A program made the translations under genes and the position numbers. Below the pieces are notes generated by a model. That model did no database searches. It saw only the letters and a program-made list of their open reading frames with translations, and was not told the origin of the DNA. DNA of 64,000 bases, taken from the NCBI RefSeq assembly GCF_002865645.1, contig NW_020194546.1, positions 407,970-471,969 on the forward strand, in the 5' to 3' direction. Shown here in pieces: positions 10,960 to 22,700 of this stretch; position 1 is the stretch's first letter, and every line of letters starts with the position of its first letter. Source of the stretch: Hyaloscypha bicolor E (lineage: Eukaryota; Ascomycota; Leotiomycetes; Helotiales; Hyaloscyphaceae).

Positions 10960-13312
10960 GACCTATTGATTGTTAACCGACTGGAGGGATGGATAGAAGG
11001 GGCGTTGTGTGCTGACTTGGCTGCTTCTTGGTTGCTTGACGTCAGTGATCGTGCCGCCTGTCACATTCAGTAGCTTCAATGCTCGAGAAGAATAGCAAGA
11101 GCTCAAAGAAGGGATCCTAGCAGTCACGTGGAAGTGCAAGAATTGAAGAAGACGTATTCAGCAATGTGGAAATGGGACGGTTCTTGAGGGTCTCAAAGCT
11201 GATGACTACAGCAACACGAGGTCTCAACAAGAGTACGATGTGAGGCACTGCACCACGAATTGATCTTATATTGATGACTGAGACAAAAATGACTGGATAT
11301 CCCTAAAAGGAGACTCAAGTTTACGTCTGCGGAAAACGGGAGAGGTCTTGAGCCGGCGTGGCGAAGGAAGCAGAGATAACAGTCAGACGGGCAAGGGAAA
11401 GGGAAAGGGACGTCTTTTTAAAGAAGGGGACCTGGCTAGTCGACTATCGGCCGTTGGCGGTTTCCTCGTGGGCCCATTTCTTGGTTCGTCCCCATCCCCT
11501 TCTGCGGGACAATCCAATGCATGGAGCGAGAAAGCGCTGTGAGCATCATCGGAACGCCGCAATCGGATTTTTGTGTCACGGGAAGAGCAAACTTGAGCTG
11601 GAAGATCGTCACTTGACATAACATCCTGCCCTAATTGGCCAACGTGGGGGATCCCAGAGGCCGCCGCGATGTTTTCGACGGAGGTCGTATGATCGACAGC
11701 GAAACGGAGCAGGAGCACAGTCAGTGGCTTGGGAGAACGCGGGGCCAGTGAGAACCCATGCAACGAGCTCGAATCGGCCATTATTGGTACATGATGGGGC
11801 TCTGGAAAGCATCCTTGTAGCATCTTGCCCTGGTCTCCGCCTCCACCTTGCTGCTGGCGAGGATGGGAAGCAGAAGAGGGGTCCCAGCAACGGCGCGGGC
11901 TGCAGAGCTTGCATCACAAGTGCAGCAGGAACAGAGTGAGCGGGCTGAGCTGGAATGCCCCCCGATAGGGTGCAGACTCGCCAGAGGGCCACGGCAGGGT
12001 GCACAGGCAGACCGATGAAAGCGGTCATTGGCGTCAGGAGGGGCAGGCCTGGGCAGCAACCAGCCAGCGATGGCAATGTCAATTGCAACCCTGGTCTGGC
12101 GTTTCTGCGTCCTCACCGTGGCAGCAGGTGGCACGCGACTCGACGGGACACTGCAGCTGAAAGGCTGCAAAGAGAATGGGCGTGGGATTGATTTGAGAAG
12201 CGTGAGAAGCGTGAGAAGCGTGTGAGGGCGCGAGAGGCGTGAGAGGCGTGAGAGGCGTGAGAGGCGTGAGAGGCGTGAGACGTGTGAGAGGCGTGGAAGT
12301 CAAGTGAGGGGCCCGACCACATGCGGTCTTTTGCTTGCGGTTGCGGTTGCGTGCGGTTGCGGTAGGGCTGGCGGCATGTACCAACTCAGCAGCTGAAGCG
12401 AAAGAGCCGAAAACCCCGAAACCAAAACCGGCAAGTTTGCCGATCCCATGCGTCCCCCCCCCTTGGGCTGTTCTACCTAGTGTCAGCTCCAGCATCAGTT
12501 TCTCTCAAAGCTTTCGTTTGTCTGGTATATGTCGAGAAGACTGCCCTGCTCTTCTTCAATGCCTGCTCCCATCCAGCAGCAGCATCATCGCCGGCCAAGA
12601 CTTGGCTTGGCTTGGCTCCGCTCACTCGCTCGCTGTCATTCTGGATTACAGTACTGTAACTCAGAGCTGCTGCACGGTGAAGGCTCCCTGAAGCAGGCCC
12701 GCCTCCCAGCCTAGAACCTATCGGATTTCATTGCGGACACCAGAGGCGGTCAGTCCTTTCTTGTTACCTCATTTTCATGTTTCCCACCTCGTTCTCTCAC
12801 CTCTCTCGATCGCTTTCGAGGACTGACGTTGCACTCCGCCTGCCAGTCAGACCTCCCACTTGCCGACAGCGGCCGCCGAATCTTTGAGAAGACCAGTCCA
12901 ATTGACAACCTACGAAAGATCCCACAACATGATCCTCCTCGATGCCGCCGGCTTGCGTGGACTGCAGCACAAAAGAACAGCGTGTTCCTGATCGGACCAA
13001 CAAACCATGGCGCTGCTGCAAACTCGAATAAAGACGTTGTCGCGGGGTGGAAAACCCCCACGTCACGTGAAGCCGGGCCCCCAAAGTGTCGTGGGCGTCG
13101 TCGCTAGGCCAACCATGTTGCACCTTCACTTAGCTGGTAAACATGGCCAGCCAAGCAAGGCAAGTAAACTTTCAAGGTTCGCCTTTCCATTGCCAGATTT
13201 TCAGTCTCCGTCTCAAAGTCATCCTCTGCGAATTGTTACAGAATCTCAAGTCTTCTCACTGTGCCATTAACTGAATGCATGGCATGTTTGCCGCATGAGA
13301 CTACAAACAAGA
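10960..13312. other. Long gene-poor intergenic region
   Basis: About 2.35 kb, GC-rich in the middle, with many overlapping short frames on both strands but no domain, intron pattern or length that argues for a gene. It includes a 9-bp minisatellite at 12195-12295. The promoters of the luciferase-domain gene (left side) and of the DUF3405 gene (right side) must lie here. Confidence 0.6.
12195..12295. repeat. 9-bp minisatellite (GTGAGAGGC / GTGAGAAGC)
   Basis: About 11 tandem copies. The first three are the AAGC variant and the rest AGGC, with slight length variants (GTGTGAGGGCGC, ACGTGTGAG). Because the unit is a multiple of three, it produces open repetitive frames on both strands that should not be taken for genes. 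Confidence 0.93.
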
Positions 13313-13361
13313 GTAAGTCTTGCTCTGTCACGTTCAGTACAGATACTTATCGTTCCTGCAG
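13313..13361 (+). other. Probable 5' UTR intron of the DUF3405 gene
   Basis: A GTAAGT donor at 13313 and a TTCCTGCAG acceptor ending at 13361 define a 49-base intron, in the size range of the others here. Removing it puts the ATG at 13295 out of frame with the main protein. That ATG would then be an upstream ORF, which supports the start at 13400. Confidence 0.55.
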
Positions 13362-13399
13362 ACAACATTCCACTGCAATCAGCCGACACTTGCTCAGGA

Positions 13400-15913
13400 A
13401 TGGCTGGCTTCAACTCCCTCAACCCCCTGACTGTCACAAAGCGGTCATCCCCTTCAAAATACTCCAAAATCGATACTCGAATGCCCAGACGGCGAGAACG
13501 CGATCTTGAAAAACATGATTACTCTGACGATTCAGATGATGAGTCCGATTACTCCTCCGATGCATCCTCGCCTGTTTCTTCCCGAGAGACATCTGGCTCC
13601 TACTCATCGAACCGACCAATGTTACGGAGGAAGTCGTCAGCAGGTTCCCAGAGACCTGCATACTCAAGATACAGACTTCCAAACAGGGTTATGCGGTACT
13701 TGTGCTTAGCACTGATCTCCACGATTGTTATTTTCATGTTAAGCTTAGTTCGAATGAGTGTTGTGTCCTCGCGGCGAGTAGAAGCTGGAGATCTTGGGAA
13801 ACGGCCACCACCCCCACCCGAGCCGTGGAAGTCGTTCAAGTTCCTATCGAGATATTACGGTGGCATCAGGACCCTGGTACCATTATCGGAACGCCAGCCA
13901 GAGTATCCGTCTGCAGCTGATGAACTGCCTGCCTCGAACGAGACGACCACTATCCCAATCCGAGAAATTCCGTCCAGCAAACCATTTGACGCATTCAAGC
14001 ACCAAGCCTCGGAATCTTATTTGAGCGAACATGCCCCAGTTCAGGAATGTTTTCTTGATTTAGAATCAACCATTCGCATTCCCCAACTGCAATACTATCA
14101 GGGCAGGCCCAGCGGTTTCCCTGATAATGTGGTAGGATCTTATGAACTGCTTGGCCTGCCGGAGGATATTTGTTTCGAACGATTTGGAAGATTGGGACCT
14201 TACGGCTTCGGATACTCTTCGAAGTATGGAGGTACCGATACAGGTGAACATGGAGACACGGAAGGATCAGGTTCGGTCTGGGTAGATAACTCGGAGCCTG
14301 GGCTCAACCAGGTTGACTATAGAAAGGTTAACTGGGGAGCTGCTCAGAAGAAGTGCTACGAAGCCAATATTGCACGATTCGGGCCACAATCTCCTCTCGT
14401 CGACCTCCCCACAACATTTTCCGTCCTTGGCCAAGATACCGACAGGACGGAGAAGCAGGATGTACACCCAAGATCAACTTTAGATGCGAGAGCCAATACT
14501 ACGTTGAATGAAAAGTATCTGCCTCGTACTGCTGTGGTGGTTCGTGTATGGGATGATTTTGCGTATCGGGAGGAGGATATAATTAACCTCAGGGCAATGG
14601 TTTCGGAGCTGTCTCTGAGCTCGGGTGGAGAGTACTATGTCCATCTTCTTGTTCAAGTCAAGGATGAAGCAAGACACCCAATCTGGGCGGATCCTGAAAC
14701 ATATCAGCAACATTTGGCCGAGTGTGTGCCTGATGAATTCCGCGATATTGCAACATTATGGAGCGAAACGCAGATGCTCATGTTATATCAGGGCATCTTC
14801 GATACCTTTACCCGTGGTCTTCCCGTGCATGGCCCTTATCGAGGTCTACAAATGGCAATGCAGCATTTTGCCCAAAGGCATCCCGAGTATGACTTCTTTT
14901 GGCATTGGGAAATCGATATTCGTTATACTGGCCACTACTACAACCTGTTCTCACAGGTCGAGTCATGGGCCAAGAAGCAGCCACGGAAAGGGCTTTGGGA
15001 GAGGAGTGGCAGGTTCTACGTTCCCTCGGTCCATGGATCTTGGGAGGACTTCAAGCAGATGGTTCGCGTTCAAACGGAGATGGGCACAGAGAACGCTGAA
15101 GACATGTGGTCTGGCGTCAAGGGAGCTAAGGTGCAACCGAAAGGCGACAAGCCAATCTGGGGCCCCGAACGGCCCCAAGACCCCGAGGACTGGTTTGAGG
15201 TCGAGCTTGACCCCAAACCTGTGGGTAGCTACGACAGGGATAAGTATGCGTGGGGAGTTGGTGAAGACGCTGATCTTATAACTTTCAACCCTCTCTTCGA
15301 CCCCGAAAAAACGACTTGGTTCCTGGCAAACGATATCACAGGATATAACGCCACCGATAGACTGCCTCCTCGTCGAGCAGCGATTGTTACGTCTTCGAGG
15401 ATGTCAAAACGACTTCTCAGAACGATGCACCGCGAGACGGCATTCAAGAAACATCATGCGTTCTCCGAGATGTGGGCTCCCACAGCTGCATTGCACCATG
15501 GATATAAAGCCGTCTACGCCCCGCATCCCATGTTTGTGGACAGAGAATGGCCCACGCCGTATCTGGCAGGAGTTTTGAATTCAGGGAGGAATGGTGCAAC
15601 TGGGGGTGCAAGAACAAGTGTGTTTGGCGAGAGGGAGCACAATCTGTTGGGCATGACTTGGTATTATAATGCTGGGTTTGCGCCGAATCTTTGGAAGAGA
15701 TGGTTAGGGTTGAAGGTCAACAATGAGGGTGGTGAAGAATTTGAATTGACGGTTGATGAGGGCAGAAGCGGCAATGGTGTGAATGAGATGAGAGGTGGAG
15801 AAGGGAGAATGTGTCTCCCTCCCATGCTCTTACATCCAGTGAAGGATGTGGAGTTGCCCGTGGAGGGAACAAGGGAAGAGGAAGATGTACCGGAAAGTGA
15901 CCCTAGTGCCTGA
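13400..15913 (+). CDS. DUF3405 family type II membrane protein
   Basis: Uninterrupted frame of 837 residues. The N-terminus is a cytosolic tail rich in basic residues and serine/aspartate. A single transmembrane helix spans about residues 99-119 (LCLALISTIVIFMLSL), and the rest is lumenal, giving a Golgi/ER-type type II topology. The long C-terminal domain contains features typical of the fungal DUF3405 family: TAVVVRVWDDF, the acidic aromatic motif FFWHWEIDIRYTGHYYN, and APTAALHHGYKAVYAPHP followed by FVDREWP. The family is often compared with glycosyltransferases, but no activity is established. The start at 13400 (AGGAATGGC) is preferred over the in-frame ATG at 13295 because of the likely intron between them. 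The extreme C-terminus is acidic and low complexity. Confidence 0.88.
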   Translation: MAGFNSLNPLTVTKRSSPSKYSKIDTRMPRRRERDLEKHDYSDDSDDESDYSSDASSPVSSRETSGSYSSNRPMLRRKSSAGSQRPAYSRYRLPNRVMRYLCLALISTIVIFMLSLVRMSVVSSRRVEAGDLGKRPPPPPEPWKSFKFLSRYYGGIRTLVPLSERQPEYPSAADELPASNETTTIPIREIPSSKPFDAFKHQASESYLSEHAPVQECFLDLESTIRIPQLQYYQGRPSGFPDNVVGSYELLGLPEDICFERFGRLGPYGFGYSSKYGGTDTGEHGDTEGSGSVWVDNSEPGLNQVDYRKVNWGAAQKKCYEANIARFGPQSPLVDLPTTFSVLGQDTDRTEKQDVHPRSTLDARANTTLNEKYLPRTAVVVRVWDDFAYREEDIINLRAMVSELSLSSGGEYYVHLLVQVKDEARHPIWADPETYQQHLAECVPDEFRDIATLWSETQMLMLYQGIFDTFTRGLPVHGPYRGLQMAMQHFAQRHPEYDFFWHWEIDIRYTGHYYNLFSQVESWAKKQPRKGLWERSGRFYVPSVHGSWEDFKQMVRVQTEMGTENAEDMWSGVKGAKVQPKGDKPIWGPERPQDPEDWFEVELDPKPVGSYDRDKYAWGVGEDADLITFNPLFDPEKTTWFLANDITGYNATDRLPPRRAAIVTSSRMSKRLLRTMHRETAFKKHHAFSEMWAPTAALHHGYKAVYAPHPMFVDREWPTPYLAGVLNSGRNGATGGARTSVFGEREHNLLGMTWYYNAGFAPNLWKRWLGLKVNNEGGEEFELTVDEGRSGNGVNEMRGGEGRMCLPPMLLHPVKDVELPVEGTREEEDVPESDPSA

Positions 15914-16037
15914 TTAATGTAAGATTTGGACAGCGGCGTTTTGAGCGTTTTGAAGGTATAGGCGAAGGGTTTTGGTGTAGATAGTTCACGAAGACATGAT
16001 TCGACAGCGATGATATTTTCCAGAGCCATTTGTCATA

Positions 16038-17221
16038 TTATTCCTGCTCTGGTGTGGTTTCATGATTGTCATCCTTTTTCTTGGACTTCTTGAAATGCTC
16101 TTTGCCCTCCGAGATGTACGCCTCAACTTTTTGACCTGCGAAACTCCTCCCATCCATTACTCCAACGCACGCTCTAGCCGCCTCCGAATTTGAAAACCTA
16201 ACGCTTGCAACTCCTTCCTCCTCCATGTCAAAGAGGACCACATTCGTAACTTCTCCCAGTTTACTGCACTCCTCTCTGATATCTTCTTTGATATCCAATA
16301 TTGCAGCTGGGTCTTCCGCCAGTTCCTCCAGTGTGAACATATGCTTCAATATGACCACCTTGTCCCATCTTGAGCTAGTTTCCATAACGCTGGAAGGCTC
16401 GTCATCACTCCAGTCGGCTAACCGGGCATCCAACTTCTGCGTCTTCTTGATGATCTTTTGTTTGTCCTTCATGCTCGTCTTCGGTTTTTCCTTCTCCTCC
16501 CCTCCATCGTTGTGCTGAACTTTCTTGTAGCTTGACTCCGCAGCTTGAACCCTCATCTTGCCGTTTGTCTTGCCTCCTATCCTAAACTCTGTATCGTCCA
16601 GTAACATCATTGCCATATCCACGGACGGGGCTTTGAAGAATACGATTAATGCATCGCCCTTGAAAGCTCCCTTCTCATCTGTGTAAAGTTTGATGCGGGG
16701 CTTTCCGCTATCGATTTCTTCTGCAATTACACCACATTTGCGAGAAAACACCTCCCGGACTTCTTCGACGGTCACATCATGCGGGAGGCCGGTAACGTAA
16801 ACAGCTGTGTTGGCTCGGGGAGGGAGAGGTGCTTTGGTCTTCTTGGGTACTTTTGCGGCTCGTCCTCCTTCCTGTTATTTGTTAGCTTTGAATGTTAAGA
16901 GGGGGTGAGCCAGACATCTTCGCCATTCACGTATTCCTTCTTGCGCTTCCTCTTCAAGGCCTCCACAGGCTCTGCCTCGTCCACACCAGACACCCTGTAT
17001 GCCTTTTGCTGCTCTTCTAATAACGCCTCTTCAACAACTGGGATCCATCTCTTGATCGTATCATCGAACTCAAACTCCGCACCATCCTCTTGGACAAGGA
17101 TGAATTTGTTGTCGAGTTTCGAGTATGAGATCCTGTCGTCGGCATCGAATTCTTCTGGGTTTGTGGGGAAGGATGACCCTCCATAGTTGTGCTCTTGTCT
17201 TTGCTCCATTGTTAAAGTCAT
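16038..17221 (-). CDS. CUS2: CUS2/HTATSF1-like U2 snRNP splicing factor
   Basis: Two exons: 17221 down to about 16916, and 16871-16038, about 379 residues. CUS2/Tat-SF1 proteins assist U2 snRNP folding and SF3b loading in the nucleus. The acidic N-terminal part (YSKLDNKFILVQED, RWIPV) matches the family's leader. RRM1 begins at TAVYVTGLPHDVTVEEV and contains KGDALIVFF. After a charged linker with LADWSDDE comes RRM2 of the UHM type: VVILKHMFTLEEL, ECSKLGEVTNVVLFD, GVASVRF and the R-x-F-bearing GRSFAGQKVEAYI. A lysine-rich tail ends the protein. The intron has a good branch site (GCTAAC) and acceptor. The donor is either GTCTGG at 16915 or GTGAAT at 16930, both in frame, so five residues are uncertain. 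The transposon island begins 99 bp upstream of the start codon. Confidence 0.88.
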
Positions 17222-17319
17222 GAAGCCTGGGAAGCCTGGACTCGAAGTCGAAGAAGGGTAGTTGCGACAGAGCTGAGGGAAAAAGATATCGACACCTAAG
17301 GCACAAAATTACGAAGGTA

Positions 17320-17362
17320 GAAGGGTTCACTCGCCAACCGCCCAAACTACTCAACCGCCCAA
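17320..17362 (+). repeat. Left terminal inverted repeat of the pogo-like element
   Basis: 43 bp, inverted match to 32064-32106 with a single C/G difference at base 13. It is flanked on the left by TA at 17318-17319. Confidence 0.92.
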
Positions 17363-17453
17363 AATCGCTACCTTCAAAAAATCATAATTCAATACCCATA
17401 TAATATTTTACTACCAAATTAATTGTTTTCTGAAGCTTTTTTAGCCCCTCAAC

Positions 17454-18281
17454 ATGCCTGTAAAAAAAATCACTATACTGAATTCGCGGACGATCCCAAC
17501 GAGCTCTCTGAGAGCGTGCGATTACAGATGGCCCATAACGATTATCTCGATTACAATACTAGCAAGAAGACTAAATCCATTCGAAAATGCGCGAGAGAGT
17601 ATGGAATTGCATACGAAACCCTTCGAGATCGAATTAATAGAGCGAAATCAAAGGAACAAGATACAGCGGCAAGATAGCATTTATTAGCGAGGCAAGAAGC
17701 GGTCATTTAGTATCGGTTCACCAGGAACGCGTAGCACCGTCACGTAATCGTGGAATGCTATTTGCGTAAGTTGGTGAAGTGGTTGTTATTCAGAAGTAAG
17801 GATCGCAGTATCGTAGTATTGATATGCGATCCCTAAATCTGCTAAGCCTAATGGGGACTAGCTACCGGTCGAGTCACCTATGCGATGCGAGGTCACATGA
17901 TCGTTGCCCGTTGCCCATGTCCCGTTGCCTCTAGTTGCCTCCACGTTACATGACTGCGTCACATGACTGCGTCACATGACTGTCAATAACCATAGCTGTA
18001 CCAACATTTAGTATTATATTCGAAAAACGCAAGTTACTAATTCTTACCCTAAAGAAAATTCAATAAGAAATATTATTATAAGAATGCAAAAAACCTTCTA
18101 ATATACTCTCTTATATTAAGCCATATATTATATAAGATATTTAATTAATTATATAAGAATTAGTAAGAAATAGAAATAGTAGAATAAAAATCATAAGAAA
18201 ATACTAAAAATACTACTAAATAAATAATTTTGGTAATACTATATAGTTTTAAAGTAATATATAACTATTAAGAAATTGAGA
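17454..18281 (+). pseudogene. pogo/Fot1 transposase, N-terminal fragment
   Basis: ATG at 17454 is followed by an A-run (17462-17469) where an indel shifts the frame. The downstream frame carries KSIRKCAREYGIAYETLRDR, a psq/pogo-type helix-turn-helix DNA-binding motif (KSIR.AA..YGVP.STLRDR in relatives). A TAG at 17675-17677 replaces a likely CAG (Gln). The frame then runs into the solo LTR after GTCATTTAG and resumes past the second TSD copy as a decayed AT-rich stretch up to the Gypsy-1 insertion. The DDE catalytic domain is absent. Confidence 0.75.
17711..18006 (-). mobile_element. Solo LTR, copy A, inside the pogo transposase
   Basis: A 296-bp sequence flanked by a perfect 5-bp duplication TTTAG (17706-17710 and 18007-18011). 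Read on the minus strand it starts TGTTGGTA and ends CCGATA (originally CCGACA). A second copy at 33815-34082 aligns over its whole length. It has TG...CA termini, a 5-bp TSD and no internal retrotransposon region, so it fits an LTR left by recombination. It includes short tandem repeats of GCGTCACATGACT near 17956-17982. Confidence 0.85.
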
Positions 18282-18596
18282 TATAATAAGTATATAGACA
18301 GATATTAGATATTATAGATCTAGTTTCCTATTTTAGGTAAAGCTTATAATTAGAATTATATAAGTAATTAGAATTATATGAATTATATAAAATTATATTT
18401 CCTAGTTAAGTAAAGTACTTTATAGGCTTAGCTAAGTATTAGGAAATATATAAAGAGATACTTCTAGCTTTAGAAAAGGGTATTAATTAGTCTTTTATTA
18501 GAATTAATTCTTGGAATTAGTTATATTTATAATTATTACTCTATAGCTTATTTATCTTAACTACTTATATATTATCTTACTATTATATATCTTATA
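18282..18596 (+). repeat. Left LTR of Gypsy-1 (heavily mutated)
   Basis: Aligns to 31658-31984 with almost all differences being C-to-T or G-to-A, plus a roughly 12-bp deletion near its start. Confidence 0.9.
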
Positions 18597-19507
18597 TTCT
18601 AATTAATTTAACTTTTAAAAAATAGTTTATTATAAGATAATTAAGCTATTAATAAACAAAAATATTAATAGCTAGAGTATTAACTAGAAGAAGCGCCTCT
18701 ATTACTACTAGGGTAATCTAATCAGGTATCTAGGGAAGTATCTAGTTAAGTATTCTTTATATTACCTAATTAGGAAAAGGAAATAGAACTCAGATATTCC
18801 TAGAACTAGCTAGTAAAATAATAATAATAGAGAAATTAGTAGCGGCTTACTATTATATTATTGAGTTAGAAATAGAGATATAATAGAAAGAAGATCTAGA
18901 GAAGCTAAAAGCTCAGATCTATTATTTTAAAGATATTTAGATACCCGATATAAAATCCGTTATATTTCCGGTAGTATTTTTAGTTCAGAGAGCTCTAAAA
19001 ACCCGAGAACTGCCTATTTACTAGGAAAAGAATATTAAAAAAGCCTAGGACTTCTTTTATTAAATAAAGTTAAAATAATATAAAGATAATAGAATTATCT
19101 AGGCTACTAATATAGTAAAAGTTATATATTATATTTCTTATTTTAAGAATATAGCCAGGAATATCTAAAAATATAAGAAATAATTAATAGATATTAATAT
19201 TATAAATTAGAAGATCTTTATTAAGTTTATAAAGAATTCTATTTTGAATTCAGAAAACTATAATAATAATATTCTTACTAAATTTAAGAATACTAAATAA
19301 TAACTAGATTAAAGTATTTAAAGCTTTATATCTTATTTAAATAGCTTATTAAATAACTTGAAATATATGAGTTTATTATAAAAATAGAATAACTTATTTA
19401 ATAGCTTGAGATAAAAGATTTAAAATAAGATTAATTATTAAGGAAATATTTTATAAGAAAAAGAAAAGCTTATTTCTATAGCTATAAGAATTAAGAATAA
19501 TTTAAAC

Positions 19508-19781
19508 TATTACGAATATAATATTTAGGGCTTGGAAAGTAAGGTAAAAGATTTCTTATAAAGATAATTTAAAGCTAAGAAAGAGAAAACTAGAATACAG
19601 GAGGCTATAAGAAAGTATATATATCCTATAGTATACTAGTCCCAAAGGGGCTTAGCCTTCTAAATATCTCTAATATATTTCAAGTATACTTCCCTAGTAA
19701 GGCAGCTATATTATATATATCTAAAAGGTATCTAGTATCTAGTAAGGTATCTCAGATACCAGGTATCTAGGAATTATAATA
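19508..19781 (-). repeat. LTR of Gypsy-3 (left)
   Basis: 274 bp, near-identical in length and order to 25892-26165; differences are mostly transitions. Confidence 0.9.
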
Positions 19782-22700
19782 TTATTTCTCTCTTTAGAAT
19801 AAGCTTATTCCCGAGCTTTATAAAAGCCGTTAATTCATCTAATTTTATATTATTTTCCTTCCTAAAATAAAACTAGTATCTCGGATATAGATATTATATA
19901 TAAAAGGCTAGTACCTTTATTATATAATCTAGAAGAGTTTATTATTATTTCTATATAATTCTAGACAAGTATTATTTTTTATATAATCTAGCTAGTATTA
20001 TAGGTTTTATAAAGGTTCTAGTATATTATTATTATTATTATAGAAACTCTATAAAACCAGGGGGCTATTATTTAATACTAAAGCTAGATATTATACTAGA
20101 TCTTTATCCTAACTAACTTACTAAATTCTATACTTTAGCCTATTTCTTACTAGCTTAACTATAATAACCCGTTTAATACTATACTCTTATTTACTATTCT
20201 CTAGTATTAATAGAAGTAGTTCCGGATTTACTTAATCTAATAAAGAATTCTAGGAGTTTTTTTATAGCTTCTTTATATAAAAAACTAGATATATTTTTAT
20301 GATTTCCGGTAGTTTTAAGAGAAATAAATAGCTATACTATTCTAGAATCTCAAATAGGCCCTCTATTTAGTTCCCTAGCTTCTAGCTCGGATAATTAGAT
20401 TTCTAATACTTTATAATAACCTATATTTTATTCCCGACTTTGAAATTAATTAGATAATAGTATTTATTAGCTTATATTATATATTATTTCTATATTTATT
20501 TTATATAGCCTTAGGTAAGTTATTATAATTTATATAATTAATTTACTAATACTTTAGTTTTATTTCTATTTAACTTCTTCTTAGATAAGTTAGCTTTAAT
20601 AAGGAAGTTCTAGTTTAGAAAAATATGAGACTTATAGCTCTTTTTAGTTATAAATAGAAACTAGCTAATAGTTTTATACTAAAAAGAGGCTTATTAATAA
20701 TTAATTATAGTAATTTATTTATTCTAGTTATTCTAATAATAGTTAATATATAAATATAATTTCTAATTAAAATACTAATTAATAATTTCTATTTATTTAT
20801 TTATTTAGAAGTAATTAGCTATAAAAAACTTAAGCTTTATACTAATTCTTATATAGAATTCGCTTTAAAAATCGGTTATAAATTAGAGTTTCTAATCTAA
20901 TATAATTATTTCTGAAATATTTACTTAATATATTATATAAAATAAAAATAGAAATACTAGTTACTTGGCTATAATTATATCTTATACTAGAATTATAATT
21001 AGATACTTAAATAAGTAATTTATAAATATAGTAATTATATTATAGCCCGATTTACTTTCTAGATAGCTCTTAAAGTTTATAATAATATATTACTAGAAGT
21101 AATTAGGAATTAGAAATAAATAAATTAAATTAGGCTTTTTATTTCTGGATATATATAATCTCTTATAAGTATAATAATTACTATAGTATTAATTAATATT
21201 CTTACTTATAGATAGCTAGTAATATTACTTCTTTAATAGCTAATAAAGCTTTATATATTTAGGATATCTAGAAAGAAGTTTATTATATATTTTATAAATT
21301 AGAATAGTTTATAAAAGTAGTCCGGGAGTTATTTTATTCTCTATAATATAAAAGAAAGCTATCTTATAGTATCTAGATATTACTTTTAACTTAAGCTATT
21401 ATATATAGCTTCTCTAGATCTAGTAATATATAATTATTCTATAGAATCTTATTTATAAGTTATAAACTATTATACTTAGCGAGAGCTTCTAATAGTACTT
21501 TTATAAAAGCTATTATAATAGAATTTACTAGTAAAGCTTCTAAGAAAATACCTTTTTTTAGAAGAATTATATTTCTAATAGGAATATTTTCCTTTGGAAA
21601 GTCTTTAATATATACTTGGTTTTTAGGGCCGAATTTCGAATTAAGTAAGCTAATCTTATAAAATATTACTATAAGCTATAAGTTATAAATAATCTCTAGA
21701 TTAATATTATTTTCAGAAAGAAATACTTGAGTTTATAGCTTTTTCTTAATCTGGCCCTAAATATTTACTTTATCTTATTTTTATAATAAAGTATTTATTT
21801 ATTTAATTTTCTAGAATAATATATAAGCTTAAAATAATAGTAAAATAAGAGCTTAGCCTATCTAGCTTATTAAGAAAAGAGCTTCTTAGTAATTATAAAA
21901 TATTTTAAGATATAGTAATTAGAATAGACTTTAAAGAAAGTATCCTAAAGGCTTTCTAGTTTAGCTTTCTATTTCTCTAATACTTATACTATAGTAAGTA
22001 TTTCTTTATTATATATATTATAATTAAGCTTTATTAGGAATATAGTTTTAGAAAAATAAGCTATAGGATATTAAAGGCCTATTTTTGAGTCTTATTAAAA
22101 GAATAGGCTAGTAACTATTTCTTTAGATATATCTATTTCTATTATTATAGGTAGATTTAGATTATAGTATTATAAAACTAGAATAGAAATTATAGTTTCC
22201 TTTAAGTAAATAAAAGCCTTTTAGTATTACTTGAATTATTTAAAAGAAATATTCTTTTTTATAAATAAGATAAGAGATCTAGTAATTCGTCTATATTCTC
22301 TAATAAAATATTTATAAAAGTTATAGAAGCCAAGAAAGAACTATATATTCTTAATTATTTTTAGAAATTACTAGTTATATATTATTTTAACTTTATTAGA
22401 ATCTATTTTAATATTAGATATAGAAATAATAAAGCCTAAATACTTTATATATATAACTTTAAATTCCAATTTCTTAATATTTATTTAGAGGCTAATAAGA
22501 TATAAATAGTCTAGTATCTTTTATATATACTATTTATATTTTACTAGGTTCTCTAAATAAATAAAAATATTATTAAAATATATTATATAAAAGTTATCTA
22601 GATATTTAAAAAAATATTAATATATAATCGGGCTATTTATAAGACTTTTTTAGAGAATATTATATTTATATATTCTATAGTAGATATGAAATATTATTAG

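Noticed and set aside
11383..11823. 146-codon minus-strand frame in the intergenic region
   Set aside because: It overlaps other frames of similar length on both strands in GC-rich DNA and has no conserved motif.
12195..12295. Regular repeats resembling a CRISPR array
   Set aside because: The repeats are 9-bp, directly abutting, without spacers, in a fungal genome; this is a minisatellite.
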